From Aquatica leii (taxonomy: Eukaryota; Arthropoda; Insecta; Coleoptera; Lampyridae), in NCBI GenBank assembly GCA_035610365.1, contig CM069433.1, positions 79,084,236-79,148,235 of the forward strand: a stretch of DNA of 64,000 bases, in the 5' to 3' direction. The notes under the pieces were generated by a model, which saw only the letters and a program-made list of their open reading frames with translations, had not been told where the DNA came from and made no database searches. Position 1 is the stretch's first letter. Each line of letters begins with the position of its first letter. The translations under genes and the position numbers were made by a program. Below, piece by piece: positions 47,656 to 61,520 of the stretch.

Positions 47656-47848
47656 CTGTTGCTATACAAAAATCATTATAATTTCTCTAATGTAAAACAA
47701 TTACTATAGCTGGCTGACTACCGAGAATAGTGTAAACCTATGTATAAAATAACAATAGCTAAATTCGAGTTTTACATAATATAAAATACCGATTTTTAGA
47801 TAACTATACTAAAATAAATCAACAGATAATAATTACAATGCTATAATA

Positions 47849-48161
47849 CAGTGGTTTTTAACCTTTTTGCTACGACGCACCTCCAAAAAGTTTAAAAAAA
47901 TTTGGCGGATCGCCAAAACTAAAAATTAAAAAATGATGAAATTAAACGATGAGAATTAAACAATAAAATTTTGAGAATAAAACTGTTACCTTTGCCTACC
48001 TATAATCTCAGAAATAAAAACAAAACAATGATATTTGAATTTATTATTAAAAATACAAATTTTTTTTTAACTTGTCGAGGAACGCTAACAGACACCGCGG
48101 ACATCTAGCAATAGCATTGCGAACCCCTGGTGATACGCAGACCACAAATTGAAAACCGCTG
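47849..48161. mobile_element. hAT MITE
   Basis: 313 bp beginning CAGTGGTTTTTAACCTTTTT and ending AAATTGAAAACCGCTG, an imperfect terminal inverted repeat. The flanks are CTATAATA (47841-47848) and ATATAATA (48162-48169), an 8-bp duplication with one mismatch. The interior includes GCTACGACGCACCTCC and GCGAACCCCTGGTGATACGCAG, words typical of widespread hAT MITEs of the CAGTGGTTCTCAACC type. Non-coding. Confidence 0.85.
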
Positions 48162-48169
48162 ATATAATA

Positions 48170-50360
48170 TATAGCCGACTGCAAGCACTGCAGAGTAACA
48201 ATATCAGCAGTAGCCGAACACATGTGGAACTAAACATTGATAAAATAAAAACGGCCATGCGATAACGGAAAAAGAAGTGAAAGACAGTAAATCACCACGC
48301 ATGTTGCAAATGATATAAAACACCGTCACTAATGATTTATCCACCTGTTAAGATCTAAGCTGCAAGTCTTTCAAAACGTCAGTTTGTTTGAATTTGTAAA
48401 CCACAAAACGGCAAAAGCCAAATTCAGCTTTTTGTTCTGATTTTTAGCATTAAGGGATAAAATAATAATGTTATTTAAAATTCAGATTTTTTTGATAGAA
48501 TTCATCCAACATCTCATAGGTCAAAGGACAATAATTATGGTGATTAAATAAGAAGGCATCTATATTACTAATGAGCTAAAATAATATAAGTCACAAATGA
48601 GTTAAAAACCATTAGTCACTAATAATTTAAAAACAACCAACTTTTAATTAAAAAAACAATCTGCAATGCAAAATATGTCAAAACAAATGTCATTTGGAGA
48701 TTATATAGTTTTAGATATAGTAATTTAATTTTGAAATATTGACGATATAACACTGACAAGTTGTAACCCCTTTCAATTTTCTTACTGCAGTAATCTTTTT
48801 TCTTAACAACAATTTCCATCCACACTTGTTATATTGCCCCCAGCATTAACTAAAAACATGGCAAAAAAAACTGTTTTAAGTTGTGAGTTCTGTAAGCTTG
48901 TGTTTCTGATAGTATTTAATAGGATGCAACTTCAAAGGATATTTTATACAGTCTATGAATACCAACAAGTTAAACAGTGCACGTTTATTTTTATTATTAA
49001 AAAAAATATGCATAGAGACAATGACATATTTTCAGCTTTACTTAATTTAGAATAATTTGATTCTTCAGCCAGTAGACCAAAAATGACACCTTTAAACAAG
49101 TGGTGCTCAAGAAAAGTATTTAAGGGGCATCCAAACGTAGACAGTACAATTGCAATTTTTGCTATAGAGAAAACTTTGTTTAAAAAAGACGTCATCACTT
49201 TTCTCGACATTTGTGTTTATACCTAAGGGTTTCATAGATTAAAAAATAAGTAATTTAGGTAAATTAACGTTAAATAAATTATTTTGTGATAGACTATTCA
49301 ACTACGTTATGCTCACATAACTACAAAAGTAAAAACATTTTTGCACATTTTTTATCTATGGGACAAATTATATTTACTTAGTTATGAAAATATGTCGAGA
49401 GAATTTAATACAATTATAATATTGATAGCAAAATCTCTTTAGAAAATTTTCACCTAAAAGTTACCCTGGCGGCTAAAATATTCCAGGTTACTTTATGCTA
49501 AATAAAGAAGACTGACCGTAAGCTATACTTATTTTGTATTGTCAATGTATTCGTTTGTTTACAAAATCAATTGTTTGTGACCTACCTGGTGTTTTAAGTT
49601 GTACTTATGCCATTTTAGTGTAATGTGGGTTGCTATTTAAATTTCATCAAAGGGGAAGTTTGGTTTTAGTCCGGAACCCCCTTAACCTACACTGACAAAC
49701 CTGAATTCTTTTTTTTAATATAAAAAAATAAGCCAACAGTATTTTCGTGTTTTTTTTTATTTTGTTGAAACAATGTATGTATGTAATTAGAATCAAAATT
49801 TGCATTAAAGTTTGCATAATCAGTCAAACAATTTGTCAAATAGAAAAATCATAAATGTTTTTTAACGTTATTCAAGAGATGCTAGATCGCTGAGGGTTTT
49901 TGCGTGACTTACAGGGAGCCGAAGCAAACAAAGTTCCCAGAAAATGTCAAATTTAAAAATTTGAAGCGGTAAATGTTTTAACGAATTACAGTTAGCAAGT
50001 ACGGTCCGCTAGAAAAATTACCTGCTGTTTTACTAAAAAATTTGTCGCTATTCAATTAGTTTTTATCAAGACTCTTTTAAACGCCGTTATTCGAACTAGG
50101 TAATAGTATTTATAAACATTTTTTAAGTATAAACTTTGTAGCATAACCTCATTAATTCCTTTAAAGTCTGTGTTTAATTCCAATGTTAATTCTACAAACA
50201 ATAACCAATTTCTGATAGAGATTTTTACATTACTTACTTTCGGTACTATTTCAGCTGTTATTTGCCAACATAAAATCTAAATTAAGAAAAACCGTTTATT
50301 TCAAAGCCAGAAACATGATTAACAATGTTGTTTTTTCATAAACTTTTACTTTAGAGAAAG
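48170..50360. other. AT-rich intronic sequence, nothing firmly recognised
   Basis: Small overlapping frames on both strands near 48834-49210 have no recognisable motif. A less A/T-rich patch at about 49560-49700 could be an old repeat. Confidence 0.45.
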
Positions 50361-50369
50361 CAACTAAAC

Positions 50370-50760
50370 TAGCTACTGCAGCAATGGACAAATCAACTAC
50401 ATTTATAAAAAAATCCAGAATGAAACGATGACGAGCAGTGATGCAACTAAAATAACGTTGGATAATGTACCTTACCATAGTGTACAAATGAATAAACCTC
50501 CAACGTGAACCGAACGTAAAGAAAGCATTCGACAATGGCTCGAAAATAATAGATTAATGACAACAAATGAAATGCGTAAAATGTTAGTAAAAAAATTTAA
50601 TTATACGATCGCTATGAATAATGTTACACAGAGTGGTCTAGTGATAGAAACATTAGTAATAAATGATACTGGGACAAACATTGTAAAGATGTGAATCACT
50701 TGGCGCAAGAAATGTGGCAACGTGATGGACTGCTAGATATTACTGTAAAGTAATTTGTAA
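50370..50760 (+). pseudogene. Tc1/mariner-superfamily transposase fragment
   Basis: TLDNVPYHSVQMNKPPT, then TERKESIRQWLENN from about 50450, matches the second catalytic Asp motif (LDNAPYHS) and following helix of insect DDE transposases related to the element at 23.5-25.6 kb. After a deletion that removes the final Glu motif, HWDKHCKDVNHLAQEMWQRD with DITVK corresponds to the C-terminal W-KC--HV--EE--W--D region. One stop interrupts the first block. No terminal repeats found. Confidence 0.65.
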
Positions 50761-53700
50761 ACAAGTAATTTTTAAAATTACTTTTAGATATATGTAATTA
50801 TTATATTTTGTAATGCCTTGCCTAATCTTTTAGAAAAGTAAATGTGTAATTACAATTTATTTTAATAATATTAAAATGAAAAGTGTTTTTCTGAAATAAC
50901 CTCAAACTTCACCAAGGTCTAATAATTATCTACACGGGTAGCCTATTAATGATTTAAATTTTCTACCAAAAAAATTTTTTTTATATTGAGTGTACCTTTA
51001 GAATTAAAGTAACACCAGCCACGCCTCTCCAGGGATTTTGTTTACTCAGGCCAACTGTAACTTGTAACACAATTTGTATCATAAATAGCGATAAATAATA
51101 TAAAATATTTAGTTTTTAAAACTGATAAGGATTCATCAATACGACGTAATTAAGATATAGTTCACAATGCTTGATAAACTAACACATTTTTTTACTACGA
51201 AAATCATTGTTGACGATGATTCTAATACTTATTTAATTATTTTTAATGTTAAATTTTTTTAAGTAAGTGGAAATTTAAATAAAACATTTGTTACAAATAC
51301 ATAGAAATTAATTTAATATTACACCCTCAATAAATAAAAATATTTGTGTTATTACCAAAACTTGGTATAATGATTTAATAAGAAATCAAACATCAAATAA
51401 AAGTTTAATTTTACGTTTGAAAAAATGTATTTCCTTCAGAGCTAATTTAAATAAATTTAAAAAATATGTATAAGTCTGTATAAAAGCTTGTGTAATTAAA
51501 AGAATAAAATCGTATTTTATGGAGTATTAACTTAAGTTTTATTTCACACAAATTAATTAGGCTCTTTAGATGATTTTCTGAAGAAAAAATGCTCATTAAG
51601 AATCGTAGTATTAAAAAAATGTAGCAGTTTGTTTACACTTCGGTAGTTTTTATATTTTTTTGTATAAAAACTCACATTCAAAGTAATTTATCAAGCTCTT
51701 TAAGTAAACCACACAGCCATAAAAAATAAACAGATTAAATCATATTAAAAATTTTATTTTTGTTATTAACAAATTATTGGTATGCTACATGTATAGGATT
51801 TTAGTAACAATAAACAAACAATCAGTATTAGAGACAAAACACTTGAAACAAATACTTAGTTACGATTAGCATAAATATGCTTTTAGTAATACGTTAAAGC
51901 AATTCTGATGTTAAATAAAGACAAACAATTGCAACGTTAGATCGCAAAAGACAGCGTAATGATATAAGTGAAGCATAAAATGAAATATCGACGCTATATA
52001 CTTCGCATCAAGATTACTTTTGCTTCCTATATTATAGTGAAATTCAAGGCACACGTTTTGTACAGAATTCCGGAGTAGATAGATGTTCTTGACCACTACA
52101 ATACAAGCTGGTTGTTGGACAAAAAAGGATTCCAGTCATTGTATGAGGTTAACGTAGCGTTTTGTAAAAATAAATTGTACCTATTTCCTGTCCTATCACC
52201 GTGACCTAAAAGGTTTTTTGAAATCAACCAGTCATGTGAAGAATTATATAGCCTAATAAAAAACTGATAAAAAAGTATTATTCTAAATGCAATTTTAAAT
52301 AAAAGTTGTTTCGTCAATTTGTTATAATTAGATATGTAAAAAAATGGCTATATAATGCAAAACCAAAATATTAAAATTAAAAAAGTGATAAATGGTTAAT
52401 GCAAATCACAATGTTTTAGTAACGTTAATTATTTTTTATTTTAATTTTTTTACAAATAAAGTAAATAAGTAAAATCAAATTATTTTTTCTGTTATCAAAC
52501 ATTTACAGGCAGGTCGTATAGGTTTCACTAATAGTAAGTATAATTATAAAAGAGCTAATTTGTTCAGTACTAAGATTTTACAGTAAATTTAAACTACAAA
52601 AAACAATTAACAAATCAAACTAAAACAAATTATCCATTAAAAATTGATTAAACAGTGAAAACAGTAAAATGGAAGTATACTAAACAATACAACAAAAATG
52701 TCATTTAAATAAAACTACAAACAAAAATTTTAAATGCATAAACATATACAGACAAATTTTAAAGAAACAATGTAATAAACTTTTTTTTCACTATTAGTTG
52801 TATAGGCTTCCATTATTACGTATAATAGGTTGTGAAATAGCACTTTTTTAAGCGCAGGAAATTTAACTGACAAGGTTGGTTATGAGCGCGATTAATAATG
52901 AAAACTTTAATATTATTGAGATTATTAATCGCATATTATTAATTTTTGTATTTTCTTATAATTATACAATTTTACTTATTTAACAACTGTTTAATTTTTT
53001 TTATAAATGGTAGTGTAATTGTTAAGTAATGGAAAGCGATCGCTAATAGAAATGCTACATAATCTTAATGTCACCTACGTTTATTGTTATGGTTTCGTTT
53101 ATATTTATTTCACAATAAACATTTTAGTTTTGTTTATTTAATTATAAGTAAAAGTGAACAAGATGTCATATACAAATTCTTACAACAATTGACTTTGAGT
53201 ACAAAAATTACACGACATTTTAGTATAGTGTTGTCGCTACCAAATGATGCTCAGAGACACACGAAGCTAGTTTTTCTACTTATAAATTAAAGATATATTT
53301 ATCTATCATATTGCGGTATAATTTTTGTATATTGCAATATCTACATAATGGCAATTAAAAAAAAGGATTCTGGTATGTACCACTTAAAGCTAACGAGTGA
53401 TTCAGAATTGTTTGTCAATAATATATATTTGTGATTATATCAACTATAACATAACGTGTCATATTGTAGTTTTTAAATGAACAACATGCAAGAAGCAGAA
53501 TTTATAGGTTTAGTAACAATTCAACGATAGTAAAACGTACCTTATCACAAATTGAATGCAATAAGAATTGATATAGTATTTAGCAAAGCATAGTCAGTAA
53601 TGTTTTGTATAAATTTTTGTATAGTCATGGTGTAACAAAATTGCATTATCAGATGAAGAAGGTAGTGTCGATGAAAATGGCTAAATGTTTTTAGTTAGTC

Positions 53701-54149
53701 TTAAATTTTTAAATATGTAAGCAAATGAGTTATACGAGTATCATGACAACATAGTTATATAAGAATTGGTTTGTACAAAATTTGCTTTGTTATTTATTGT
53801 AATAAACTAACATTTGTTAATGATTATTGAAATAACTTTGATATTAGACATGTTTGGAAACAACAACTGAATGTCTTAATCATCGATAAACCCTAAAAGA
53901 CAGTTTGTGTGTTCGTAATCGTCAGATAAAGTAGACCACAAATCTGTCATCTTTGTTTAGGTATTTTGTGCCTCCTAATCGTTTACTTTTGTTTTCATTT
54001 TAGTAATCGGACTACTTAACTTACAATTATTGTAAACGGCTTAATTCAAATTGTCAATTAGGATAATGCTCAGGTGAATTTTTGAGTTTAATTTTTATTT
54101 AAAAACTATAGCGAATACAATTTATATAATCTTATAAAAATTTTAACTC
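50761..54149. other. AT-rich intronic sequence, nothing recognised
   Basis: About 3.4 kb. Frames at 51911-52096 and 52096-52317 (minus) and 53084-53290 (plus) were inspected and resemble no family I know. Confidence 0.5.
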
Positions 54150-54270
54150 ACCTCGTTGATTTCATTGGTTTAAAGTAGACCAGTAATAAGGGCTATTACC
54201 GGTCTACTTTCGATACATTATTATACGTTATTATAAGTATTAACAAACGGTCAACGGAAAATAATATTTC
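54150..54270. repeat. Dispersed repeat, copy B, with internal hairpin
   Basis: Related in order and orientation to 19301-19460. This copy contains a tight hairpin at 54172-54210: AAAGTAGACCAGTAATA pairs with TATTACCGGTCTACTTT (one mismatch) around a 5-base loop. The hairpin is absent from copy A. Confidence 0.5.
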
Positions 54271-54348
54271 ATATTTAGGTTTTCTGATAATCCTATAACA
54301 GTTTTAAAGAAAAAAAGTATCTATAAGAAATTCTATTTAATGCTTTAA

Positions 54349-54953
54349 CCCTTTGCCTGTTCGCATATATTTCGCATACATTAAGCCGTACGTCCATTTG
54401 AAATAGTTACTTTTATCATATTACATGACTCTAACAAGGTGTCCAGTAGGTTGAGGTACCTTCAAAGGATCAAGGATATGCAAGGATTTGTGTGATCACA
54501 TATGATGCACAAAACGTACACAAAAAGATTTATTACTTGTGCGCTTTGTGCATCACATATGAAATACGCACTCTCCCACTCCTTGGAATTGTTTTACGCG
54601 CCAAACCTGTTGAATGTGACAAAACATTTTTTACTACTAATAGTACCGTTATTATACGTACAGTGTACTGAAAATAAAATCAGTTTATTTACCTGCGTGT
54701 TTTTTATATGTATATTTACTCGCCTTCTAACTTCAGATATTTTACACTGTTACGCTTTGTGAGTCAAATGTGATGCACAATAAATTGGGAAATAAATTAT
54801 AACACGTTTAGACTAAAACACTGCTTAAGTTTTAGACGGTTATCCAAAATTTATCGTATTTAAGACTACAGTAAATGTGTATCATATGCGATGCACAAGC
54901 GTACATACTATACGTAGTGTGCATCGCAGATGATGCACAGGACATGCAAAGGG
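54349..54953. mobile_element. piggyBac-type MITE with repeated GATGCACA motif
   Basis: 605 bp flanked exactly by TTAA (54345-54348 and 54954-54957). It starts CCCTTTGCCTGT and ends ACATGCAAAGGG, so the first 8 bases form a perfect inverted repeat. CCC/GGG termini and TTAA targets define piggyBac elements. The octamer GATGCACA occurs six times inside, at 54504, 54772, 54890 and 54932 (plus) and at 54547 and 54918 (minus), often next to CATATG. These may be subterminal transposase-binding sites. An 86-codon frame at 54502-54762 has no recognisable content and overlaps the repeats, so I treat it as accidental. Confidence 0.85.
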
Positions 54954-55275
54954 TTAAGAATTTAAATGGTTAATTAAACGAATTAATTTGGTTTTAAAAA
55001 TGTAAGTTATTTGAATTTCGCACTTAACTAAATGTGAATGCTACTGAATTAAAAATATTTTAGATATAATCAATGCTTAAAGTAATAATGTTTTTAAATA
55101 ATTGTAGTAACTTTAGCAAAAAAAAAACGTATTCCATTTATTCTTGTATTGTAAATCACAATTACAAATTACGTCAAAGTTAATTCTATTAAACTAATTA
55201 CAACACAACACACTTGATTTTTAATTTGAAATTAATATCTTAAGTTTTAAGTTTGATTTAATAGCATGTAAAAAC

Positions 55276-55441
55276 TCTACTACTGGAAAAAAATTGTATA
55301 TAGACCACGGTTGAGAAAATGATTATGATCTGCGCGACTTACGTCCCTCAATGCTTTGCATCTCGTGGTATAATCTATCGCTTAGAATATAATCATACAT
55401 TTTTCAACCTTGTTATATAATATACTATTAAATAAAAAATA
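55276..55441. repeat. Dispersed repeat family 2, copy B
   Basis: Counterpart of 40611-40738: CTACTGGAAAAAAATTGTATATAGACCAC-GTTGA near the left end and GTTATATAATATACTATTAAA near the right. It has extra internal sequence (GCGCGACTTACGTCCCTCAATG) compared with copy A. Confidence 0.5.
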
Positions 55442-58047
55442 TAATCGAGAGATGAATATATACGATAAAAAATTTAACAAACGCGAGAAACGTAATTAGT
55501 AGTAAAAGTTTTAAAAAAATAAATATTTATTTCATTTTTAAATTACTTAGAATTATATATAAACATAATTAAATAATTTAATATTTACGAGAAAAACCAA
55601 CAAATGATTACAAATTTAATTTTTAAAACATTAACACAAAACCGTGCAGCAACGAAAATATTCTTTAAACATTCTTACATGACAATCTAATTACCATACA
55701 AAATGAATTGAAAATTTAAAAAAAATCTTAAAAAAAAGTATTGTTTGAAATACAAATAACGAACATTTTATGAAACCACACGGCTTATTATAATCGATAT
55801 CAAATATTATTTTTTGTCAATCTAATAGCAATTAGGTCTCCCCTTATATTTACAACCGAATCACACAGGATCATTTTAAGTATCAATGCGATATTATTAC
55901 TAATGACTGACACTCTACAAACGTGCTGAAGTGCAATTCTTCTGTAGTACTTCACGACTTCTATTATTCTACGTGAATATTGAACAGCAATACCCTAACT
56001 GTATTAGTAATTGGTTTGTTCTATCAACAGCCCTTTCTAAATATATTTATTTAGGTTTGTAATAATATAATGTTATTAAAAAATCATTAAGTTTTTAATT
56101 TGTAAATTGCAAATGCTTTATTTGTAACTTAATTAGAAAAAGAAAATCAATAATGTATTTAATGGTACATGAGTATAAAATGATAACAAAACGTCCATAG
56201 TTATTAAAAAACATTTAAAATTTTATATTACAATAGTAATTTAATAATTGTTTTTGAAATCATTGTTGATGATAATTAATAGTTGAAATCTGTTTAGTGA
56301 ACAATGAATTAATTATTTAACTATCTATCGATTAGTATGCAGTAATGCTTAACAACTAAAACCCTTACATTAACAAATTTAATTAAAATTTTGTTATAAA
56401 TAAATTTTCTGATTATAACTAAAAGTAAACAAAACGTAGTGTAACTTTACACGGTATCTATCAAACTATAACAAAATTAATATAAACATAGAAATAATTC
56501 TATTTGCGCAAATCCATTACTTGTATAATTACAAAGTATTAATAACTTAATTAAAATAATAAAACTAATAATGACGTATTAAATTACTATTTTTAATTGC
56601 ACTAATAAACGAACGGTTATTAATTAATTTTTGTAGTAACTCGTGAATAAACAGCAATTTTTCTTTATTGTTTTAATACTAATTAAGTATTTAATTTGTC
56701 TTTTTAAGATAAATTTTTCTAAAAATTAAATATAAAAATAAAAACATAATTGTTAAAACCTCCTTGAATATTATTATTATTCGTCTACTTCTAAACGTAT
56801 TTAACGATTCTACAAATTATATTAATTATCGAATCATAATCACAATTTCTAAAGTTAATCGCACGCTAACCTAATTCACGCTTTAGCGACGTGACACTCA
56901 ATATAGGTCCCAAATCAAAAACGACAAATTTAAGGATGTTATTCTTTAGAGTATAAAAGAAATGATGAAGTGACGTTAATAGCACTTTAAAAATATAAGC
57001 AAGTAAATGACATTACTAAAAACATTGTATATGTGTGTTCATAAAGAATATAAATATTAGTGATATAATCGTAAACTTTACCTTTATAACTAAAGTACCA
57101 TGTATGAAGAAATATTTACAAATTGCTCAGTATATCATAAGCAACAATATTAATATATGAATGCAAACAGTACAATGTAATCAGTTTTTTCAATGTTTAA
57201 TTGCTATTACGTTTTCTCATAATGGAATTTTTATATCAATCCATTTATTTCAAAGATGCTACTCTTACACTCCCTACATACTAAATAGCTAACTAATAAA
57301 TTTCAAATAATTCCAAAATAAACCATTTCTTGGGTAAGCAAAACATTGTTATCCGATTGGTTAACGACATTACAACAACTATCATGTGGATCTCTGACTA
57401 CTCTTATTAAAGAAAACTATATACAAATTTAATTGTTTAGTAGTCATCACATATGTAGGTAACGCAATCACATTCAAACTAACCAATAATAACATTCTGG
57501 TTAATTTAGAAATTACCGATTCTGACAATACTTTTTATATACCACTGATTAGCGAATTAGTATTGAAACGTCTTTAAAACATTTAAAAGCGTTTGTTTTT
57601 ATTAAATTGCTAATTTGTTATTTTGCGTAGTTTGTTGTATTATGTTTTTAAGTTTAGTGAAAATCAGTTACGTTTATAATAATCGTGTATAGTTAAAAGA
57701 AAATCAAACAAAATTATGGATACTCCCGCTTCTTGCGTCACGATTAGACTACAGTAGCGTACCATAAGTTACATGTTTATATAATTTCTTTAACAACACT
57801 ATTTTATTGTGCAGGTGTTTATTGTAAAAAGGCGAATGTATGGTGTTTAATACAAAACATTTTTATCGGCGACATATTCATATTATAATTAAACTATATT
57901 TTCACCTAAACCGTAACCTTTATCCTTTCAAAATTTATTGCATACTTAGTAGAAGAGTAGTTCCAAGTAAAATCGTGTAATTGACAAAACCGGCTAATTT
58001 TAGATTCTGCCCAAACTTTAAGAAAATCTTCCAAAAAAAGAAAAGCT
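55442..58047. other. AT-rich intronic sequence, nothing recognised
   Basis: About 2.6 kb of A/T-rich DNA; no coding blocks or paired repeats seen. Confidence 0.5.
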
Positions 58048-58544
58048 ACGCCCGATTCTTCTTCTTATCGTGCCGTCTTCTGCCGAAGGTTGGCGACCAT
58101 CATGACGATCTGTATTTTATTTACGGCTGCTCTAAATAGCTGGTTTGTTGTGCAGTTGAACCATTCTCGTAGGTTACGCAGCCATGAGATCCTGGTCTTC
58201 CTGGACCCCTTCTACCTTCAATCTTGCCTTGCATTATTAGCCTCAGAAATTCGTATTTTTGTCTTCTCATCACATGTGCAAAGTATTCAAGCTTGCGTGT
58301 CTTGATGATGTCTATCACTTCGTTTTTTGTTGACATCCTTCTCAGCACCTCTACGTTAGTGACTCGCTCCGTCCAAGCTATTTTTAACATTCTTCTAAAC
58401 ACCCACATTTCGAAGGCTTCTATGCGTTTTGTTGTGTTTTTGTTCAATGTACTGGCTTCAATACCATAGAGAAGTACCGGATATATGTAACATTTCATCA
58501 TGCGTATTTTTAGTTCTTTGTTGAGTTGTTTAGAACGCCCGATT
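58048..58544 (-). mobile_element. Recent 5'-truncated RTE-like LINE insertion with target-site duplication
   Basis: The insert 58058-58534 is bounded by a perfect 10-bp direct repeat, ACGCCCGATT, at 58048-58057 and 58535-58544. On the minus strand it is open for about 140 codons up to the truncation point: LNKELKIRMMKCYIYPVLLYGIE, TLNKNTTKRIEAFEMWVFRRML, WTERVTNVEVLRRM, TRKLEYFAHVMRRQKYEFL, GRRGPGRPGS. This is the domain C-terminal to the reverse transcriptase of RTE-type LINEs. The 3' end is an AAGAAGAAG run next to the duplication. The uninterrupted frame and exact duplication make this one of the youngest insertions in the window. It lies on the same strand as couch potato. Confidence 0.9.
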
Positions 58545-61520
58545 AGTTTTTATAAACTTTCGTTTCCGCCTGACCGTGTTAAAACGTTTTAAAAACGTAA
58601 TTTTTCTGCCTAACTCTCTTTTTTTTAAAAAAAACATTATGGTTTTTGTGCGTACAACAAAATTTCACTTAGTCAATAGTGCTCAATAATGGCATTCTGG
58701 TAAAAATACGTTTTTTAACCAGTTTCTAATGATTTCTAACTGATTCCAGTGTTTGCGTTGTTTAATGCAAGCATCCAATATTACTCAAAAATTAAGTGTA
58801 CGTATTCTAAAAAAATAAACCAAACAACTGACCCGAACAGTTTACTCTTTGTACAAAAAGTATCTGCTTGAAGTTTTGCAATTTAGGCTACAATATGAAC
58901 GTGTCTACTGCGAGATAAAGATATGAAACTCACAGGATCTTTAGTTTTTACTTTTATCTTCAAATGTTTGGATTGGTCACCTTGTTACTTTCATTTTTAG
59001 CGTGTGCACAAGAAGTTCTTTTAAAGCAATTGTTTACGTAAGAAAATTTAAAAGATAGTACATTATTTTTTTTTCAGAAAATTATTTATTCTTGGTAAAA
59101 GATGAGATACAATCTTTTTATTGTATAGATAATCAAGCTACTTTTATATTTTGTATTTATTTTAAAGAAAACGGATCCCTTGAAAAACAATTTTTTGTTG
59201 TTTTAGTGATTGTCTAACACACAGTATACAGTATCGTTTTCGTTTTTAAAAAATTTTTCTTTGATTACATTAAGCGAAATTCTTTAAACTTCATTAGATC
59301 AGTAATACAGCCTTCAATAATCTTATTGACAAAGAGAACGATAAAGGCAACCGCAAAATTAAAAATCACCTAAACTTCAAGTAAGTATACCTACATATGT
59401 ATATGAAACATCTATAACTTTAAATTGTAACTTTTAGCTTAATCAACAGCATATTAACATCTCTATCATTTATTATAAGGAACTTACTTATTTAAATTAA
59501 AGTTAATTGTGCAGTTTGAAATATTTATATAAACTCGCATCATTTAAGTTGAATTGTAAGTTTTGAACGTTACAATTTGGTTGAATGCCATCGACATTAG
59601 CAAAACTTATGGAACGCTGTGGTATAGAATTACATTGTCTTGTTAGTTGATTGTCTATTGCGATATTAGGTGTCAAGGAGTCTTCTATGTATTCTTTGGC
59701 AACAGTACTGTCCTTTTCAACTACGTGATATTAGTTCCCTGACTTACTAATGCCGTTCCACTATTTCTGCAAATGCAGTGTCCTGTATATAATAAAACAT
59801 ACTTTTATTGTAGACGTTTGCTGAATTTTTAGTACACCAGTTAACAAGATCGTGGTTTCCAGTACCGATCCGAAGATTTTGTCGGTAACAAATTGTTATC
59901 ACATTTTGTGCAGCTTTTTTAATGTGTGGAGGAATATCCATTTTAAGACGATACAAATAAATAATACTTTTAATCAAGTTATTTAAATTGTAACAAAATT
60001 AAGTATATTTACATAAACAATTGAAACTCAAAATTACAGATTTCGTTGTTGTTAATATAGAATATTTAAGTTAATAAAATAAATCATTTTTTAAACATTT
60101 TTTTTCAAAGTTCGGCACAAAAAAAGTTGTGTATCACACGTGCTAAAGGTATTTTGCGAGTATTCGCCTTTTGTAGGCCGAGGCAATAACAAAATAGCAC
60201 TTTCTGGACTAATGATACAAATAACTATTTTGTATCGAGTGTGGATGTTCATGCTGTTGTTACATATGTATTAGAGCAATTTATAATAGCAATGTAAACA
60301 AAATAATATCAATCCAAAAAATACGATAATTTATCATAGTTTTGTTGTTCTTTTTCTCACAGCCATCTTCCAATAATTTGAACATATATTTTTTGTACAA
60401 AAAGTGGGCTGTTTTGGTCAGTTGTTGGGTGTATATCCTCTAAGATATGCACACTTAATTTTTAAGTAACATAAGGTGCTTACATTAAACGAACGAGATA
60501 CTAGAGTCAGTTAAAAATCACTGAAATTGAGTAAAGAAAAACGTATTTTCAAAATATCGCTTAAAACGTATGGTTATCTCTAATTGAAAAAAATTACAGC
60601 TAGAAAGAATAAAGCATAATTTTTTTTTAAACGGCGCTTATAAAAATTTAATATACGTAGACTTCTTTCTTTGAAACCCTAAAAATTTCCTCAAAGTTTG
60701 ACCACAATCTAAAATAGGTCAGCAATAATTTTTTTTAACTTTAGACGATTTTATATGGAATAACTCAAAGATAAGCACGTGCATCATATTAGTCTTGACC
60801 AACAACATGTTTAGATTACAAAAAAACTTGTTTATTAAGAAGTAAAATAAGCAAATTATTTATACGTATATGTTTTTAGTTTTTAAAAGTCTTAGAATTA
60901 TTCTACCCGCCGCTGAACCTCAAGTTGCAGCCTATTTATAAGTAATTTTTTTTAGAGATAAAAAATAACTAATGCTATTTTACTTTCAACTTATCTAACA
61001 CTTTTTTTTCAATGCAGTTCATTCTCATTATGAGACCTGCGGTTTTCAATACATAAGTAGGTTGCATTGTTAACAAAAATGTTAGTACTACATTAACTGC
61101 GCAAAAAATGATTGACGTTCCCAATTTTATTCGAACCGAGCTGTAGTAGTAGAGATTATTTACTATGATTAGTTATAATGGTAATTAGTTTTAAAACATA
61201 CAAAAGACTAAAAATGTGCTACCAAATAAATTTTTGTTAATGTACAAACAACAAAGTGGACCAATTTGTTATTAAAGAAAAACTTAAATATGGTACCATA
61301 CAAAAATTAGTTTGCTTTTAATATGTTTACCTATACATACCTGCATTTTTATAAAAGTGAAAAAAAAAACGTTTTAATAACAAACATATTTTAATACCAT
61401 AAATGAAATATGATAGCAAGGCCATCTCATAATAAAAATTTACTACGCATACGTAATTCAAATGAATGTTCTACGGGTTAAAACTACAACGTATTGTAAG
61501 GTTATCAATGTCAGAACGAA
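58545..61520. other. AT-rich intronic sequence, nothing firmly recognised
   Basis: A 76-codon minus-strand frame at 59747-59977 (with RIGTGNHDLVNWCTKN) is not recognisable, and its neighbours are closed in all frames. Confidence 0.45.

Noticed and set aside
51911-52317. Two adjoining minus-strand frames of 61 and 73 codons
   Set aside because: I looked for a split transposase or exon pair but found no motif and no credible splice junction.
59747-59977. 76-codon minus-strand frame
   Set aside because: No recognisable family, no splice-flanked context, and stops in all neighbouring frames.
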